Assembly: GCF_020805785.1 (NCBI RefSeq)
Contig: NZ_JAJGZV010000003.1
Location: 124,001 to 188,000, forward strand
Direction of reading: 5' to 3'
Source of the DNA: Flavobacterium chungbukense
GTDB taxonomy: Bacteria > Bacteroidota > Bacteroidia > Flavobacteriales > Flavobacteriaceae
DNA: 64,000 bases
Numbering within the stretch: the stretch's first letter is position 1; each line of letters begins with the position of its first letter. Under the pieces are notes generated by a model that did no database searches, had not been told where the DNA came from, and saw nothing but the letters and a program-made list of their open reading frames with translations. Positions 1-8,909 of the stretch are shown here, in pieces. Both the position numbers and the translations under genes were made by a program.

Positions 1-2
1 CT

Positions 3-314
3 ATCACTTTTAAAGCCATTTTTAATGATAATGTCGCGCTTGGTTCTTACAGCCTTGATATTCATCACAATTTCGATCATCACACACACAGTACAGAAGT
101 AGCGAGCTGTGAAATGGAAGCAGTAAAAAAGCCTGTAAAACCAATGCTTTTCATCAACAATTACACCATTCCAAACGGTGTAAAAAGTTACGAAGCAACG
201 GCACAAATCAGCATTCCTGCTGACGTTGATCCTGGAGATTACCATTTTATGATCCGCTTGACGGATAAAGAAGGCTGGCAGACGCTTAAAGGTTTAAGTA
301 TTAAAATTTTATAA
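3..314 (+). CDS. DUF4625-like protein, 3' part only
   Basis: The reading frame is open from the left edge, so the gene is cut by the window and only the last 103 residues are visible. They include a His-rich stretch (DIHHNFDHHTHS) and end in a beta-rich segment (DYHFMIRLTDKEGWQTLKG). This resembles the DUF4625 family of small Bacteroidota surface proteins with an Ig-like fold. The frame stops 10 bp before the TonB-dependent receptor, so the two are almost certainly co-transcribed. The histidines and the neighbours (receptor, AztD-like lipoprotein) suggest metal binding, probably zinc; that is inference. An internal ATG at 114 is not the start, because the conserved-looking sequence begins before it. 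Confidence 0.7.
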   Translation: MTFKAIFNDNVALGSYSLDIHHNFDHHTHSTEVASCEMEAVKKPVKPMLFINNYTIPNGVKSYEATAQISIPADVDPGDYHFMIRLTDKEGWQTLKGLSIKIL

Positions 315-324
315 GATCAGATTA

Positions 325-2532
325 ATGAAGAATGCCCTATCCATTTATTGGAAATATTGTTTTTTACTCATTAGCGTATTGATTTCAGCGGAAGCTGTTT
401 CTCAAAATAAGCCATCAGAAAAAAAACCAGAAATCAAAGAACTTAATGAAGTTTTAGTGAACGGAAATTCTACCGAAAAACGCAAAAAAGAAGAATCGGT
501 AAATGTTGAAACGGTAAACAACAGTTTCATTCAGCGTAATCTCGGCGGAAGCCTAATGCAATCTTTACAGAAATTGCCAGGCGTTAAAACTATTTCGATT
601 GGTTCGGGAGGTTCAAAACCACTTATTCGTGGTTTGAGTTTCAATCAGGTTATTGTGGTCGAAAACGGTTTGAAACACGAAGGCCAGCAATGGGGCGCGG
701 ATCACGGATTAGAAATCGATCAATATGCTGTTAATAGGGTAGAAATTATAAAAGGCCCTTCTTCATTTATTTACGGATCTGATGCTGTGGGCGGTGCGGT
801 AAATATTAAACCTTTGCCGCTTCCTTCTCAAAACACTTTTGGTGGAAGCGTAGATCTTACCGGAAAAAGCAACAATGCGCAATTTGGAAGTTCTTTTAAT
901 TTATTTGGAAGAAACGAAAATTGGTTCTTTGATTCCCGAGTAACCAGAATGGATTACGGCGATTATCGCGTTCCGACCGATGTGGTTCATGTGTATAGTT
1001 ACGCTGTTCCATTATACAAAAATCATTTACGAAATACGGCAGGACGAGAACTTGATTTCCACTTGAGTACAGGCTATTCCCAAGAACATTTTAAATCGGT
1101 TTTCTATTTCAGTAATGTGCATACCAAAAGCGGTTTTTTTGCGAATGCGCACGGACTCGAACCCCGAAATGTAGATCTCGAATTACACGACAAATCAAGT
1201 CGTGATATTTTGATGCCGTATCAGCAAGTCAATCATTTAAAGGTTAGTAATACGACTTCTTTTCAATTCGGAAATCATGCTTTTGAGACGCAGATTGGTT
1301 TTCAGAATAATTTTAGAAGAGAATATAGTCATTATGTCAATCACGGTTATATGCCTCCAATTTATCCGGAAGAGATGTACGCTCCGCAAGATTTGGAACG
1401 TCAATATGATAAAGATGTTTGGTCGTTTTCTGCTAAAGACGAATTTAGAATTCAAAATCATCAAATTACGGTTGGTTCTAATGTAGTTTTTCAGCAAAAC
1501 GAAATTGGCGGATGGAGTTTTTTAATTCCCGCTTTTTCACAATTTAATGCAGGTTTATTTGCTTATGACAAAATCGAACTGAACGAAAAATGGTTTTTAA
1601 ACGGCGCTATTCGTTACGATTACGGAAAAATTAAAATGAAATCGTATTACGATTGGTTTCAAAGTCCAGTTTCTGAAAACAATCAGACGGAATTGGAATA
1701 TTTACAGCGTTCTCAAGATTTGACTAAAACCTTTGACAGTTTTACGTGGTCAATTGGCGCAAATTATAATCCGGGGAAACTTTCGCTGAAAGCCAATTTG
1801 GGTTCGAGTTTTAGAATGCCGATTGCCAAAGAACTCGCTTCAAACGGAGTAAATTATCATTATTTCAGATTCGAAAAAGGGAATCCGAATTTAAATGCAG
1901 AACGTTCCTATCAATTGGATTTAGGAATGGAATGGAAAACACAGAACTGGACTTTTCAATTTACTCCGTTTGCCAATTATTTCCCGAATTTCATTTATCT
2001 GAATCCAACCTCAGCTCATGATATTTATTATGGAGCAGGAAATCAGGTTTTTGAATACGAACAAAGTAAAGTCTTTCGCTATGGCGCAGAATTGCAGACG
2101 AGATACTATTTCCTAAAATCTTTAAGTGCAGAAATCGGTGCCGAATATCTTTATTCTGAACAAAAATCAGGAAGCAAAAAAGGGTATACGCTTCCGTTTT
2201 CGCCTCCGCCTTCTGTTTTGTTCGGATTGAATTATGAACCACAAATATCTTTTTTAAAAGAACCCTATTTTTCTGTTGATTATCGTTTTACGGCACAGCA
2301 AAATAATATCGTTCCGCCTGAGAAAAAAACAGCTGAAAGTCATGTATTCAATCTGGCTTTTGGTTCAAAAGTAAAAACAGGAAAACAGGATATCAGCATC
2401 AATATTCAGATCCAGAATTTATTTAATACTAAATATTTAAATCACACCAGCTTTTATCGACTTATCGAACTTCCGGAAGCGGGAAGAAATATTATTGTTT
2501 CTATGAAAATTCCGTTTTCGTTTTCGCGATAA
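325..2532 (+). CDS. TonB-dependent receptor, probable zinc (ZnuD-like)
   Basis: This is a 735-residue outer-membrane receptor that imports a ligand using TonB-ExbBD energy. It has a signal peptide (residues 1 to about 26), then a plug domain around residues 50-170. The plug contains LNEVLVNG (TonB-box-like region), KPLIRGLS, VEIIKGPSSFIYGSDAVGG and the DHGLE stretch seen in ZnuD-type receptors. The rest is an aromatic-rich 22-strand barrel ending in the hydrophobic strand NIIVSMKIPFSF. It lacks the N-terminal CarboxypepD_reg domain that the other receptor in this window (36797-39004) has. It sits between a His-rich DUF4625-like protein and a His-rich AztD-like lipoprotein. Zinc is therefore the likeliest substrate, but this is inferred from context; other transition metals are possible. 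Confidence 0.85.
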   Translation: MKNALSIYWKYCFLLISVLISAEAVSQNKPSEKKPEIKELNEVLVNGNSTEKRKKEESVNVETVNNSFIQRNLGGSLMQSLQKLPGVKTISIGSGGSKPLIRGLSFNQVIVVENGLKHEGQQWGADHGLEIDQYAVNRVEIIKGPSSFIYGSDAVGGAVNIKPLPLPSQNTFGGSVDLTGKSNNAQFGSSFNLFGRNENWFFDSRVTRMDYGDYRVPTDVVHVYSYAVPLYKNHLRNTAGRELDFHLSTGYSQEHFKSVFYFSNVHTKSGFFANAHGLEPRNVDLELHDKSSRDILMPYQQVNHLKVSNTTSFQFGNHAFETQIGFQNNFRREYSHYVNHGYMPPIYPEEMYAPQDLERQYDKDVWSFSAKDEFRIQNHQITVGSNVVFQQNEIGGWSFLIPAFSQFNAGLFAYDKIELNEKWFLNGAIRYDYGKIKMKSYYDWFQSPVSENNQTELEYLQRSQDLTKTFDSFTWSIGANYNPGKLSLKANLGSSFRMPIAKELASNGVNYHYFRFEKGNPNLNAERSYQLDLGMEWKTQNWTFQFTPFANYFPNFIYLNPTSAHDIYYGAGNQVFEYEQSKVFRYGAELQTRYYFLKSLSAEIGAEYLYSEQKSGSKKGYTLPFSPPPSVLFGLNYEPQISFLKEPYFSVDYRFTAQQNNIVPPEKKTAESHVFNLAFGSKVKTGKQDISINIQIQNLFNTKYLNHTSFYRLIELPEAGRNIIVSMKIPFSFSR

Positions 2533-2582
2533 GTCCAACATTCAAAAATCAATTATTTACAAATTTTTAATCCTTTATTACA

Positions 2583-3803
2583 ATGAAAAACAATTTTTAC
2601 AAAGTGCTATTTTTATTCACATTATCGCTTTTTGCGGTCTCGTGCAGCAACGACGATGACAATCATGACGATCACGATCACGACCATGATGCTGAAGAAC
2701 ATACTTACGTTAGAATTTTACTTTCTGACGAAAAAACTACCGAGTTAACGCTTTTTGATCCGTCAGAGAATAAAATAAGTTCTTTTACGGCTAAATTTCC
2801 AAAGTCTTCTTTGTACACAACAGAATCGGGTCGTTTCGCAGGAATTATTCACAGAGACAATAATTTAATCGAAACTTTTGACAGCGGACTAGAATTACAT
2901 GGAGATCATATTGATGTTGATGATGTGCCGAAATTTGGTTTCTTAAGTGGAACTGCTCAAAAACCAACGCATTTTAAAAGTAAAATTGGTGAAGTACTTA
3001 CTTTTAATGACGGAGATGGAACGCTTTCTGTTGGTAAAGAATCTGAAATTAATAAAGCTGGATCAACTTTTAAAACTATAAATGCAGGTTTATTGGCGCA
3101 TCACGGTGCAATGGCAACTTTTACAAACGGAACTTATGCGATTACTGTAAAAGATAATTCGGTGACAGGAACACTTCCTGAAAAAGTAAAAATTATTGAC
3201 AACACCGGAAAAACGCTATTCGATGCTAAAATTGCAACAAAAGGAATTCACGGAAATGCTTCAGATGGTGTTTATGCCGTTTTCGGTTCTGCAAGCGGAA
3301 TCTTGGTTGTGGAAAGCAACGGAAACCAAAAATTAATCAATCATCCAGACGATTTTGGAACAGCTTGGTTTGGAAGTATTTTAGAAACGGCTTCGGCTGG
3401 AAAATTTATTGGTTACACTGCAGCAAAAGGCGCTTATTTAATTGATGTTGTTGCGGGTACAGTAAAACCAATTATTGCGAACACTACAATTATGCAATGC
3501 AAAGTAAGTTACGATCATAAAAAACTGGCTGTTCTTTTGCATTCAGGAGATTTCAAAATTTTCAACATCAGTAGTCAGCAAGTAGAGAAAGAAATTAAAG
3601 CAACTTCTGCTACTGCAACAGACGCAACATTAAAACCTCAAATGGCGGTTACAGAAAAATTTGCTTACATTACTTCGCCAACAACAGGAGAATTATTGCA
3701 GGTTAATCTTTCTTCATCAGAAATTAAAAAAACAAAAGTTTCTGCTACGCCTTATATGATTACCGTTATTGGGTATGAAAATAGTGAAAGCCACAGCCAC
3801 TAG
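2583..3803 (+). CDS. AztD-like zinc-binding lipoprotein
   Basis: This 406-residue lipoprotein has a signal peptide ending at the lipobox FAVSC. The following SNDDDNHDD run is acidic, as in the Bacteroidota lipoprotein export signal that sends lipoproteins to the cell surface. It merges into a His/Asp metal-binding stretch (DHDHDHDAEEH). The rest looks like a beta-propeller with further histidine motifs (ELHGDHIDVDD, LLAHHGAM, KGIHGNASDGVYAVFGS). This order resembles AztD, a periplasmic zinc metallochaperone first described beside AztABC transporters. Here it follows a TonB receptor by 50 bp instead, so it may capture zinc at the cell surface and pass it to the receptor. Family assignment is by motif resemblance; the surface role is inference. 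Confidence 0.75.
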   Translation: MKNNFYKVLFLFTLSLFAVSCSNDDDNHDDHDHDHDAEEHTYVRILLSDEKTTELTLFDPSENKISSFTAKFPKSSLYTTESGRFAGIIHRDNNLIETFDSGLELHGDHIDVDDVPKFGFLSGTAQKPTHFKSKIGEVLTFNDGDGTLSVGKESEINKAGSTFKTINAGLLAHHGAMATFTNGTYAITVKDNSVTGTLPEKVKIIDNTGKTLFDAKIATKGIHGNASDGVYAVFGSASGILVVESNGNQKLINHPDDFGTAWFGSILETASAGKFIGYTAAKGAYLIDVVAGTVKPIIANTTIMQCKVSYDHKKLAVLLHSGDFKIFNISSQQVEKEIKATSATATDATLKPQMAVTEKFAYITSPTTGELLQVNLSSSEIKKTKVSATPYMITVIGYENSESHSH

Positions 3804-3832
3804 TTAATTTTTGAAGCTTAGATTTATAAAAG

Positions 3833-3866
3833 AAGACCTTACAGATTTAAAAATCTGTAAGGTCTT
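3833..3866. terminator. Bidirectional hairpin terminator
   Basis: A perfect 16-bp inverted repeat (arms 3833-3848 and 3851-3866, 2-nt gap) is followed on the plus strand by TTTTGTTTTT. It lies between two convergent genes and probably ends both transcripts. Its arm sequence closely resembles that of the hairpin at 51160-51192, so it may be one copy of a dispersed palindrome. Confidence 0.8.
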
Positions 3867-3889
3867 TTGTTTTTAAAACTTTCTAGATA

Positions 3890-4369
3890 TTATTTTGGTG
3901 GTGCGCTGAGCTGCGTTACCTGCATGCTGACAATTTTCCAAACCGCATTGTTTTTTTCAAAAACCGCCGTAATAAATTTACTGTTGACGGTTCCTTTTTT
4001 AACAATTCCGCCTGGAACTGCATAATCTTCTTTCGCCGTCAAGGTTTCCTTAATATGTGCAACCGCTGCATTTTCAGATAAAAATTTAGAATCAATCCAA
4101 TCCAATTTTACCGTTGTGGGTTTTATACAGCAGTCGTTTATATGAGAAAACTGCGTGATTATTTCTTCTTTCCCTTTCCAGTACATTCCTAAAAAATTGA
4201 TTAAAACAGCATCTTCACTAAATGCTTCCGAAAAAGATTTCATGTCATTTTTATTCCAATCTACTTCTTGCTTCTTGATAATTTTTTGCAACACTTCATC
4301 TTTATTTTGAGCGAAACCAATTGTGGCACTGCACACGAAGACAAACAGATATAATGCTTTCATTTTCAA
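3890..4369 (-). CDS. Secreted SnoaL/NTF2-like protein (SgcJ/EcaC type)
   Basis: This 159-residue protein has a signal peptide (MKMKALYLFVFVCSATIGFAQ). A single cone-shaped NTF2-like domain follows (DVLQKIIKKQ-type helix, DWNKNDMKSFSEAFSEDAVLINF, then WKGKEEI and VWKIVSMQVTQL). Members of this superfamily bind small ligands or catalyse simple reactions; the sequence does not show which. Two adjacent cysteines lie in the middle (NDCCIKP). The gene is single, convergent with the zinc locus. A second secreted protein of the same fold is at 14373-14861, but the two are not close copies. Confidence 0.75.
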   Translation of the reverse strand: MKMKALYLFVFVCSATIGFAQNKDEVLQKIIKKQEVDWNKNDMKSFSEAFSEDAVLINFLGMYWKGKEEIITQFSHINDCCIKPTTVKLDWIDSKFLSENAAVAHIKETLTAKEDYAVPGGIVKKGTVNSKFITAVFEKNNAVWKIVSMQVTQLSAPPK

Positions 4370-4426
4370 TAATTTAAATTTATTAATATCAAATATACTA
4401 TTATTTTTCTGAAATTATGATTTAAA

Positions 4427-4454
4427 AAAAGGCTTGACTAAAGCCAAACCTTTT
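4427..4454 (-). terminator. Terminator for the DUF4082 lipoprotein gene
   Basis: Read on the minus strand, GGTTTG and CAAGCC pair around an 8-nt loop, flanked by AAAA/TTTT, and the hairpin runs into a T-tract. It lies 35 bp after the stop of the minus-strand gene at 4489. The same core (AGGCTTGACT) recurs in the trxA terminator at 8858-8889. Confidence 0.75.
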
Positions 4455-4488
4455 CCACTAACTAATTCAAAGCTATCCAAAAAAAGAA

Positions 4489-5067
4489 TTATTCAGTTTG
4501 TTGAAAATCAAAGCTTAAATCTCCTGCATTGTAATTTGCCGAAACATTGGTTGGGAAAATTTGTGCAGTTCCAGAAATCCATCTGTATTCGTTGAATGTG
4601 ATGTTTCCGGCAACTATAGGATACGTTACATTCGAATTATCAGCTTTGTTCTTTTTGTACCAATCATTTGAGTTCATGGTAATCATATATTTTTTGTCTT
4701 TATCTAAAATCAATTCACTAATTTCTTTAGCAACCTGAACATCAGCTGTAGCAACATTTAAGGTTTCAGAACGCAATACAGATTTCGCCGTATAGTCCCA
4801 AATCGTGACACGCACAGATGGGTTTGTCGCTGGGAGTTTTAAAGTAATGGCTTTAATTTTCCCTTTTACAGTTGGCGTAAATACTAATCCGAATTCGTAA
4901 TCTCCAGAATTAATAAAATTAGATACTGTTGTAAAACCTGTTGCAGTGTAATAAGCTTCTAGCGGATTTTCAGTTTTATATGTTGGTTTATCGTCTTTAT
5001 CGCTACTGCAAGAAATTGCTAAAATGGCAGTCAATAAAATGGCAAAAATGGTTTTAAACTTTTTCAT
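4489..5067 (-). CDS. DUF4082 domain lipoprotein
   Basis: The 192-residue protein starts with a signal peptide and lipobox (LAISC). The next residues, SSDKDDK, are the acidic type that marks surface-exposed lipoproteins in this phylum. The remainder resembles DUF4082, a beta-sandwich (FGLVFTPTVKGKIKAITLKLP, VTIWDYTAKSVLRSETLNV). That domain occurs in secreted carbohydrate-related proteins, but no catalytic residues are known for it. The gene is preceded by a short tandem repeat and a second minus-strand lipoprotein gene. Function is unknown. Confidence 0.75.
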   Translation of the reverse strand: MKKFKTIFAILLTAILAISCSSDKDDKPTYKTENPLEAYYTATGFTTVSNFINSGDYEFGLVFTPTVKGKIKAITLKLPATNPSVRVTIWDYTAKSVLRSETLNVATADVQVAKEISELILDKDKKYMITMNSNDWYKKNKADNSNVTYPIVAGNITFNEYRWISGTAQIFPTNVSANYNAGDLSFDFQQTE

Positions 5068-5091
5068 GATATAAAATTTTAATAGTTTTTA

Positions 5092-5130
5092 TTTGGTTGA
5101 AATTGGTTGAAATTGGTTGAAATTGGTTGT
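5092..5130. repeat. Short tandem repeat, 10-bp unit
   Basis: Almost four head-to-tail copies of AATTGGTTGA lie between two minus-strand lipoprotein genes, within the leader of the downstream one. Copy number of such repeats can vary by slippage. No function is evident. Confidence 0.85.
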
Positions 5131-5138
5131 TTTAGAAA

Positions 5139-5675
5139 TTAAGGTTGAATATTTAAACGTGCACAAACTTCTTCATAACTCATTTTAGAATAATCCAGTT
5201 TAGCTGTTTTTGCAGTTGCCTGAACACCGCCTGGAATCAAAATATATCTCCAGCTAAGCGATGTCGGAAGAGATACGGTCGTACCGTCATTAGCATGTTT
5301 AAAGCGAAAAAGTTTTATTTTCTGGGTACTTGAAATAGCAGTGATTGTATTCGCAAATCCACCCGCTGTTGATGTATAAGGCAATTGATAAACGGTGCCG
5401 CTAAAAGACATATATACTAATACGGTTCCTTTTGCCAAAATATCTGCTGATAGTTGTGGAGCATTAATCGTTGTAGATAATCCTGAAGTTCCGTCTATAG
5501 TTTCTGCAACTGCTGTTGGAGCTGTAATCCAAGCGCTATAAATAACATTTGCCGTTCCTGCTGCTCCTGGTGCACCGTCGACTCCATCCGTTCCGTTAGC
5601 TCCATCATCACCGCTGCATGAAATGGTACTAATTGCAAGTAAAAAAATTGAAAAAAGGGCTTTAAAAGTTTTCAT
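5139..5675 (-). CDS. Lipoprotein with short collagen-like segment
   Basis: The protein is 178 residues from the ATG at 5675; an ATG ten codons upstream would put a charged extension before the signal peptide and is less likely. The signal peptide ends in the lipobox STISC. After the cysteine come about six Gly-X-Y triplets (GDDGANGTDG, then GAPGAAG). Their acidic start also fits the surface lipoprotein export signal. The rest is Ser/Thr-rich and probably beta-structured, with no recognised enzyme motif. It ends in a basic, helical tail (KMSYEEVCARLNIQP). It is probably a surface protein of unknown role. Confidence 0.7.
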   Translation of the reverse strand: MKTFKALFSIFLLAISTISCSGDDGANGTDGVDGAPGAAGTANVIYSAWITAPTAVAETIDGTSGLSTTINAPQLSADILAKGTVLVYMSFSGTVYQLPYTSTAGGFANTITAISSTQKIKLFRFKHANDGTTVSLPTSLSWRYILIPGGVQATAKTAKLDYSKMSYEEVCARLNIQP

Positions 5676-5870
5676 AATAATTCTAGTCTTTAAAAAATTG
5701 GTCAAATGGTTCTTATTTAATTCAATAACATTATTTTTGCAACTATCAGTAAGGCAGTTTCTTTCCTTGTGATTTAATTACATGACAAAGTTGTCGGAAT
5801 AAATTCTGGCAAAAAATCGCTAATAGACGAACAGCATTTTAAATAGACAGACAACCGTTTTTATGCTTTT

Positions 5871-5878
5871 TATATTTG
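5871..5878 (+). promoter_or_regulatory. Candidate -7 element of the LytTR operon
   Basis: TATATTTG fits the flavobacterial -7 consensus TAnnTTTG and lies 16 bp before the LytTR regulator ATG. No TTG is seen at the expected -33 spacing, so support is partial. Confidence 0.4.
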
Positions 5879-5894
5879 AAAAAATCAATTTTGG

Positions 5895-6599
5895 ATGAAA
5901 AAATACAGTTGTATTATAATTGATGATGATGAAATAGACAGACTTACGGCAGTTTCGTATGCCAAAAAATTTCCTGTTTTAGATATTCTGGGCGTTTTTG
6001 AATCAGCTGAGGATGCTGTTCCTTTTTTAGAAAAAGAAAAAATCGACATTCTTTTTTTAGATATTGATATGCCAGGTTTAAACGGAATCGAATTTAGAAA
6101 GCAAGCTTTAGATGTTCCGGTCTGTGTTTTTATAACCGCACATCCTGAACATGCGGTAGAAAGTTTTCAGATCGAGACGTTAGATTTTATTGTAAAACCC
6201 TTGAAATTGGATCGTTTTACCCAAACCGTAAATCGTATCGAGGAATTTATGGAGATCAAACTCAAAGCTTCTTTATTTGAAGCGAGTATTGGCGGCGATA
6301 CGATTTATATAAAAGAAGGACACGAACAAACGAAAGTAAAACTGCACGAAATTTTATATTTAGAAGCTTTAAAAGATTATACTTTGGTCGTAACAGACCG
6401 TAAGAGGCATTGCGTACTTTCGAGTATTGGAAATTTATTAAAAGAAGATCATTTTCAGTCCTTTGTGCGCATTCACAGAAGTTTTGCCGTGCAGAAACAA
6501 TATGTTCAAAAAATCAATTCGAGTGAAATTATCTTGAATAATAACGCTGTAATTCCGATTGGAAGAAGCTACAAAGACAACTTAAATCTAATTGCATGA
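5895..6599 (+). CDS. LytTR-family response regulator
   Basis: The 234-residue regulator has an N-terminal receiver domain (residues 1 to about 125). It contains the acidic pocket DDD at 10-12, the phospho-acceptor Asp56 in LFLDIDMPG and the conserved lysine in VKPLKL. A C-terminal LytTR DNA-binding domain follows from about residue 135 (ILYLEALKDYTLV, FVRIHRSFAV, VIPIGRSYKDN). Its stop codon overlaps the start of the downstream histidine kinase gene (ATGA), which indicates translational coupling and a cognate pair. LytTR regulators bind direct repeats in promoters; no target site was identified here. Confidence 0.9.
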   Translation: MKKYSCIIIDDDEIDRLTAVSYAKKFPVLDILGVFESAEDAVPFLEKEKIDILFLDIDMPGLNGIEFRKQALDVPVCVFITAHPEHAVESFQIETLDFIVKPLKLDRFTQTVNRIEEFMEIKLKASLFEASIGGDTIYIKEGHEQTKVKLHEILYLEALKDYTLVVTDRKRHCVLSSIGNLLKEDHFQSFVRIHRSFAVQKQYVQKINSSEIILNNNAVIPIGRSYKDNLNLIA

Positions 6600-8671
6600 G
6601 AAGTGTAAAGTTCTTGTTGTTATTACTTTTAAGTTTTAATGCTTTTGCACAGCAAGAACCTAATTTAGCGCGTTATAATTCTACAAAAGAAAAACTTAAA
6701 GTCTGGCTAAAATATACCAATACGCTTTTAGACGCCGAAGATTATGCCAAACTTTTAACGGCTTCAGAAAAAGGAATTTCTATTTCTAAAAATCACAATG
6801 CGTATTTAAGTCGGTTTTATATCCAGAAAGGATTGGCGTTTGAATTCAGCAATAATCAATATCAAAAAGCTTTAGAAAACTATGAAAAAGCATGGAAATT
6901 TGCTCGAAAAGCCAAGCATCTAAAAAATGAAACTACTATTTTGATGCGCCTTAATTATGTGTATTATTCAGTTCAAGATACGGCAAAGGGCAAGTCTTTG
7001 GCGAAATATATTAAACAAGTCGTTGACACCACAAAAAGCAATTATACCAAAGCTGTTTTAAACGGAAGTTTGGCCGAATACCATCAAAATAATGCTGAAT
7101 ATGAAACTTTTATTGGTTATCAATTAAAGGCCATTTCGTACAAAAAATTACTCAAAAAAGACAAAGCCAACTTAGAAAATATAGGAATATCTTATCTTCA
7201 AATTGGAAGTGCTTACACCAAAATGAAGCAGTTCAAAAAGGCAATCGAGTATTTTAACGAAGCCAAACCGTATGTAAAAAAATCTCCGTACGTCAACGCT
7301 TTTTTATGCAATTATTATCTTCACAGCTATGTTGCATTAAAAGAAAAAGACAGTATTCGTAAATATTACAATCTAGTATATACATATCCAACCAAAAAAG
7401 ATTCTCTTTTTATCAATTTGAGTTTTGCGAATAGAAGTATGTCTGAGCATTTTGCAGACGAAGGAAAAATAAATCAAGCTTATGTTTTTGCCCAAAAAAC
7501 TGTTTTATATGCGCAAAAATCAAATGATCCAGATATTTTAATGGAAGCCAATACCATTTACGGAAAGGTTTTAAATGAAAAAGGCGAACATAAAAAGGCC
7601 ATCGAAGTATTAAAAAAAGCATCTGAAAAGGCTTTAAAATATGACAAAGAATCTTTTGTGATCATTAACAAAAAACTTTCTGAAAGTTATGCCGCGCTCG
7701 GACAATGGAAAGAAGCGTATTATTATAACGAAATCTACAGCAAAAACAATGACGAAATGATGGCACAGTCTGCTAAACAAAGTATTGCAAATGCAGAAGC
7801 CCGATATCAAAACAAAACCAAACAGCAAAAAATCAAATATCTTTCGACCGAAAACACCATCAAAAACATCCAAATTGAAGACGCCAAAATACAGCGTATT
7901 TTTTTAATTTCTGGAATTGCTTTGGTTTGCATTATCGGATTGTTGTTGATGAAGCAAAGCCAAAACAGAAAAAAAACCAATTTGAAACTTCAGGCTTTAA
8001 ACCAAGAATTGGACGAAGCCAATAAAATTAAAGCGCGATTTTTTAGTATTTTAAATCATGATTTGAGAAGTCCCGTTTCGAATCTGATTCATTTTCTGCA
8101 TCTTCAAAAAGAAAATCCAGAGTTGATTGACGAAGAAACGGCAATCCGAATGCAGCATAAAATTACAACTGGAGCCGAAAATTTATTGTCTTCTATGGAA
8201 GATATTCTGCTTTGGAGCAAAGGACAAATGGAGAATTTTAAACCTCAATTTAGAAAAACCGAAATTGGAGTTTTATTTGAAGAAACAAAAAAGCATTTTT
8301 CGAGTATAGAAAATATCGAAATTGTTTTTGAAAATCCTGAAAATATCATTTTAGAAACAGACGAAAACTATCTAAAAACCGTCATTAGAAATCTTACTGG
8401 AAATGCAATAAAAGCTTTAGGCAAAACTCCAAATGCCAAAATTGTGTGGAAAGCGTGGCAGGAAAATCAGAAAAATTATCTTTCCATCACCGACAATGGT
8501 CCAGGTGGAACTCAAGAAAAATTTAAAGCGCTATACGACGAATCTCATGTTATAGGAATCAAATCTGGTTTAGGATTGCATCTAATTCGTGATTTGGCGA
8601 CAGCAATTAATTGTAAAATTAAAGTCTGTTCAACACCAGAAGTTGGAACTACTTTTACTATAATTTTTTAA
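6596..8671 (+). CDS. TPR-containing sensor histidine kinase
   Basis: The 691-residue protein has a signal peptide and then tetratricopeptide-like helical repeats over residues 30 to about 390, presumably periplasmic. One membrane segment (about 436-455, IFLISGIALVCIIGLLLM) is followed by a linker. The HisKA-type dimerisation helix has His488 in LNHDLRSPV. The ATPase domain carries the N box near 599 (IRNLTGNAIKAL), ITDNGPGG and GLGLHLIRDLA. It should phosphorylate the LytTR regulator encoded in the overlapping upstream gene. Bacteroidota kinases of this layout usually sense envelope or peptide signals through the TPR part; the ligand is unknown. Confidence 0.9.
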   Translation: MRSVKFLLLLLLSFNAFAQQEPNLARYNSTKEKLKVWLKYTNTLLDAEDYAKLLTASEKGISISKNHNAYLSRFYIQKGLAFEFSNNQYQKALENYEKAWKFARKAKHLKNETTILMRLNYVYYSVQDTAKGKSLAKYIKQVVDTTKSNYTKAVLNGSLAEYHQNNAEYETFIGYQLKAISYKKLLKKDKANLENIGISYLQIGSAYTKMKQFKKAIEYFNEAKPYVKKSPYVNAFLCNYYLHSYVALKEKDSIRKYYNLVYTYPTKKDSLFINLSFANRSMSEHFADEGKINQAYVFAQKTVLYAQKSNDPDILMEANTIYGKVLNEKGEHKKAIEVLKKASEKALKYDKESFVIINKKLSESYAALGQWKEAYYYNEIYSKNNDEMMAQSAKQSIANAEARYQNKTKQQKIKYLSTENTIKNIQIEDAKIQRIFLISGIALVCIIGLLLMKQSQNRKKTNLKLQALNQELDEANKIKARFFSILNHDLRSPVSNLIHFLHLQKENPELIDEETAIRMQHKITTGAENLLSSMEDILLWSKGQMENFKPQFRKTEIGVLFEETKKHFSSIENIEIVFENPENIILETDENYLKTVIRNLTGNAIKALGKTPNAKIVWKAWQENQKNYLSITDNGPGGTQEKFKALYDESHVIGIKSGLGLHLIRDLATAINCKIKVCSTPEVGTTFTIIF

Positions 8672-8857
8672 ACACATAAAATCATAGCTTTTCCTTACGC
8701 GTAAAGGCGTTTTACTTGTTTAAGTAAACATAATTTCTAGTGTCTAAATATACCGTTAAACATTCTATGTTTGTTTTAAATAAATGAAATGCCTTTTATT
8801 AAGCTTACAAAATCTATGATTCTATGTGTTTAAAAACTAATCTCATTTTATTCCAAT

Positions 8858-8889
8858 AAAAAAGGCTTGACTTTCGCCAAACCTTTTTT
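8858..8889 (-). terminator. Terminator of trxA
   Basis: AAAAAAGG and CCTTTTTT arms enclose a GGTTTG/CAAGCC inner stem (minus-strand reading) with an 8-nt loop. The hairpin lies 21 bp after the trxA stop codon and ends in a T-run in both directions. The preceding 185 bp after the histidine kinase gene show no other gene. Confidence 0.8.
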
Positions 8890-8909
8890 ATATCAATCGT
8901 AATCTGAGA

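Noticed and set aside
5092..5130. CRISPR-like repeats
   Set aside because: The units are directly adjacent without spacers, so this is a simple tandem repeat. No CRISPR array or cas gene was found anywhere.
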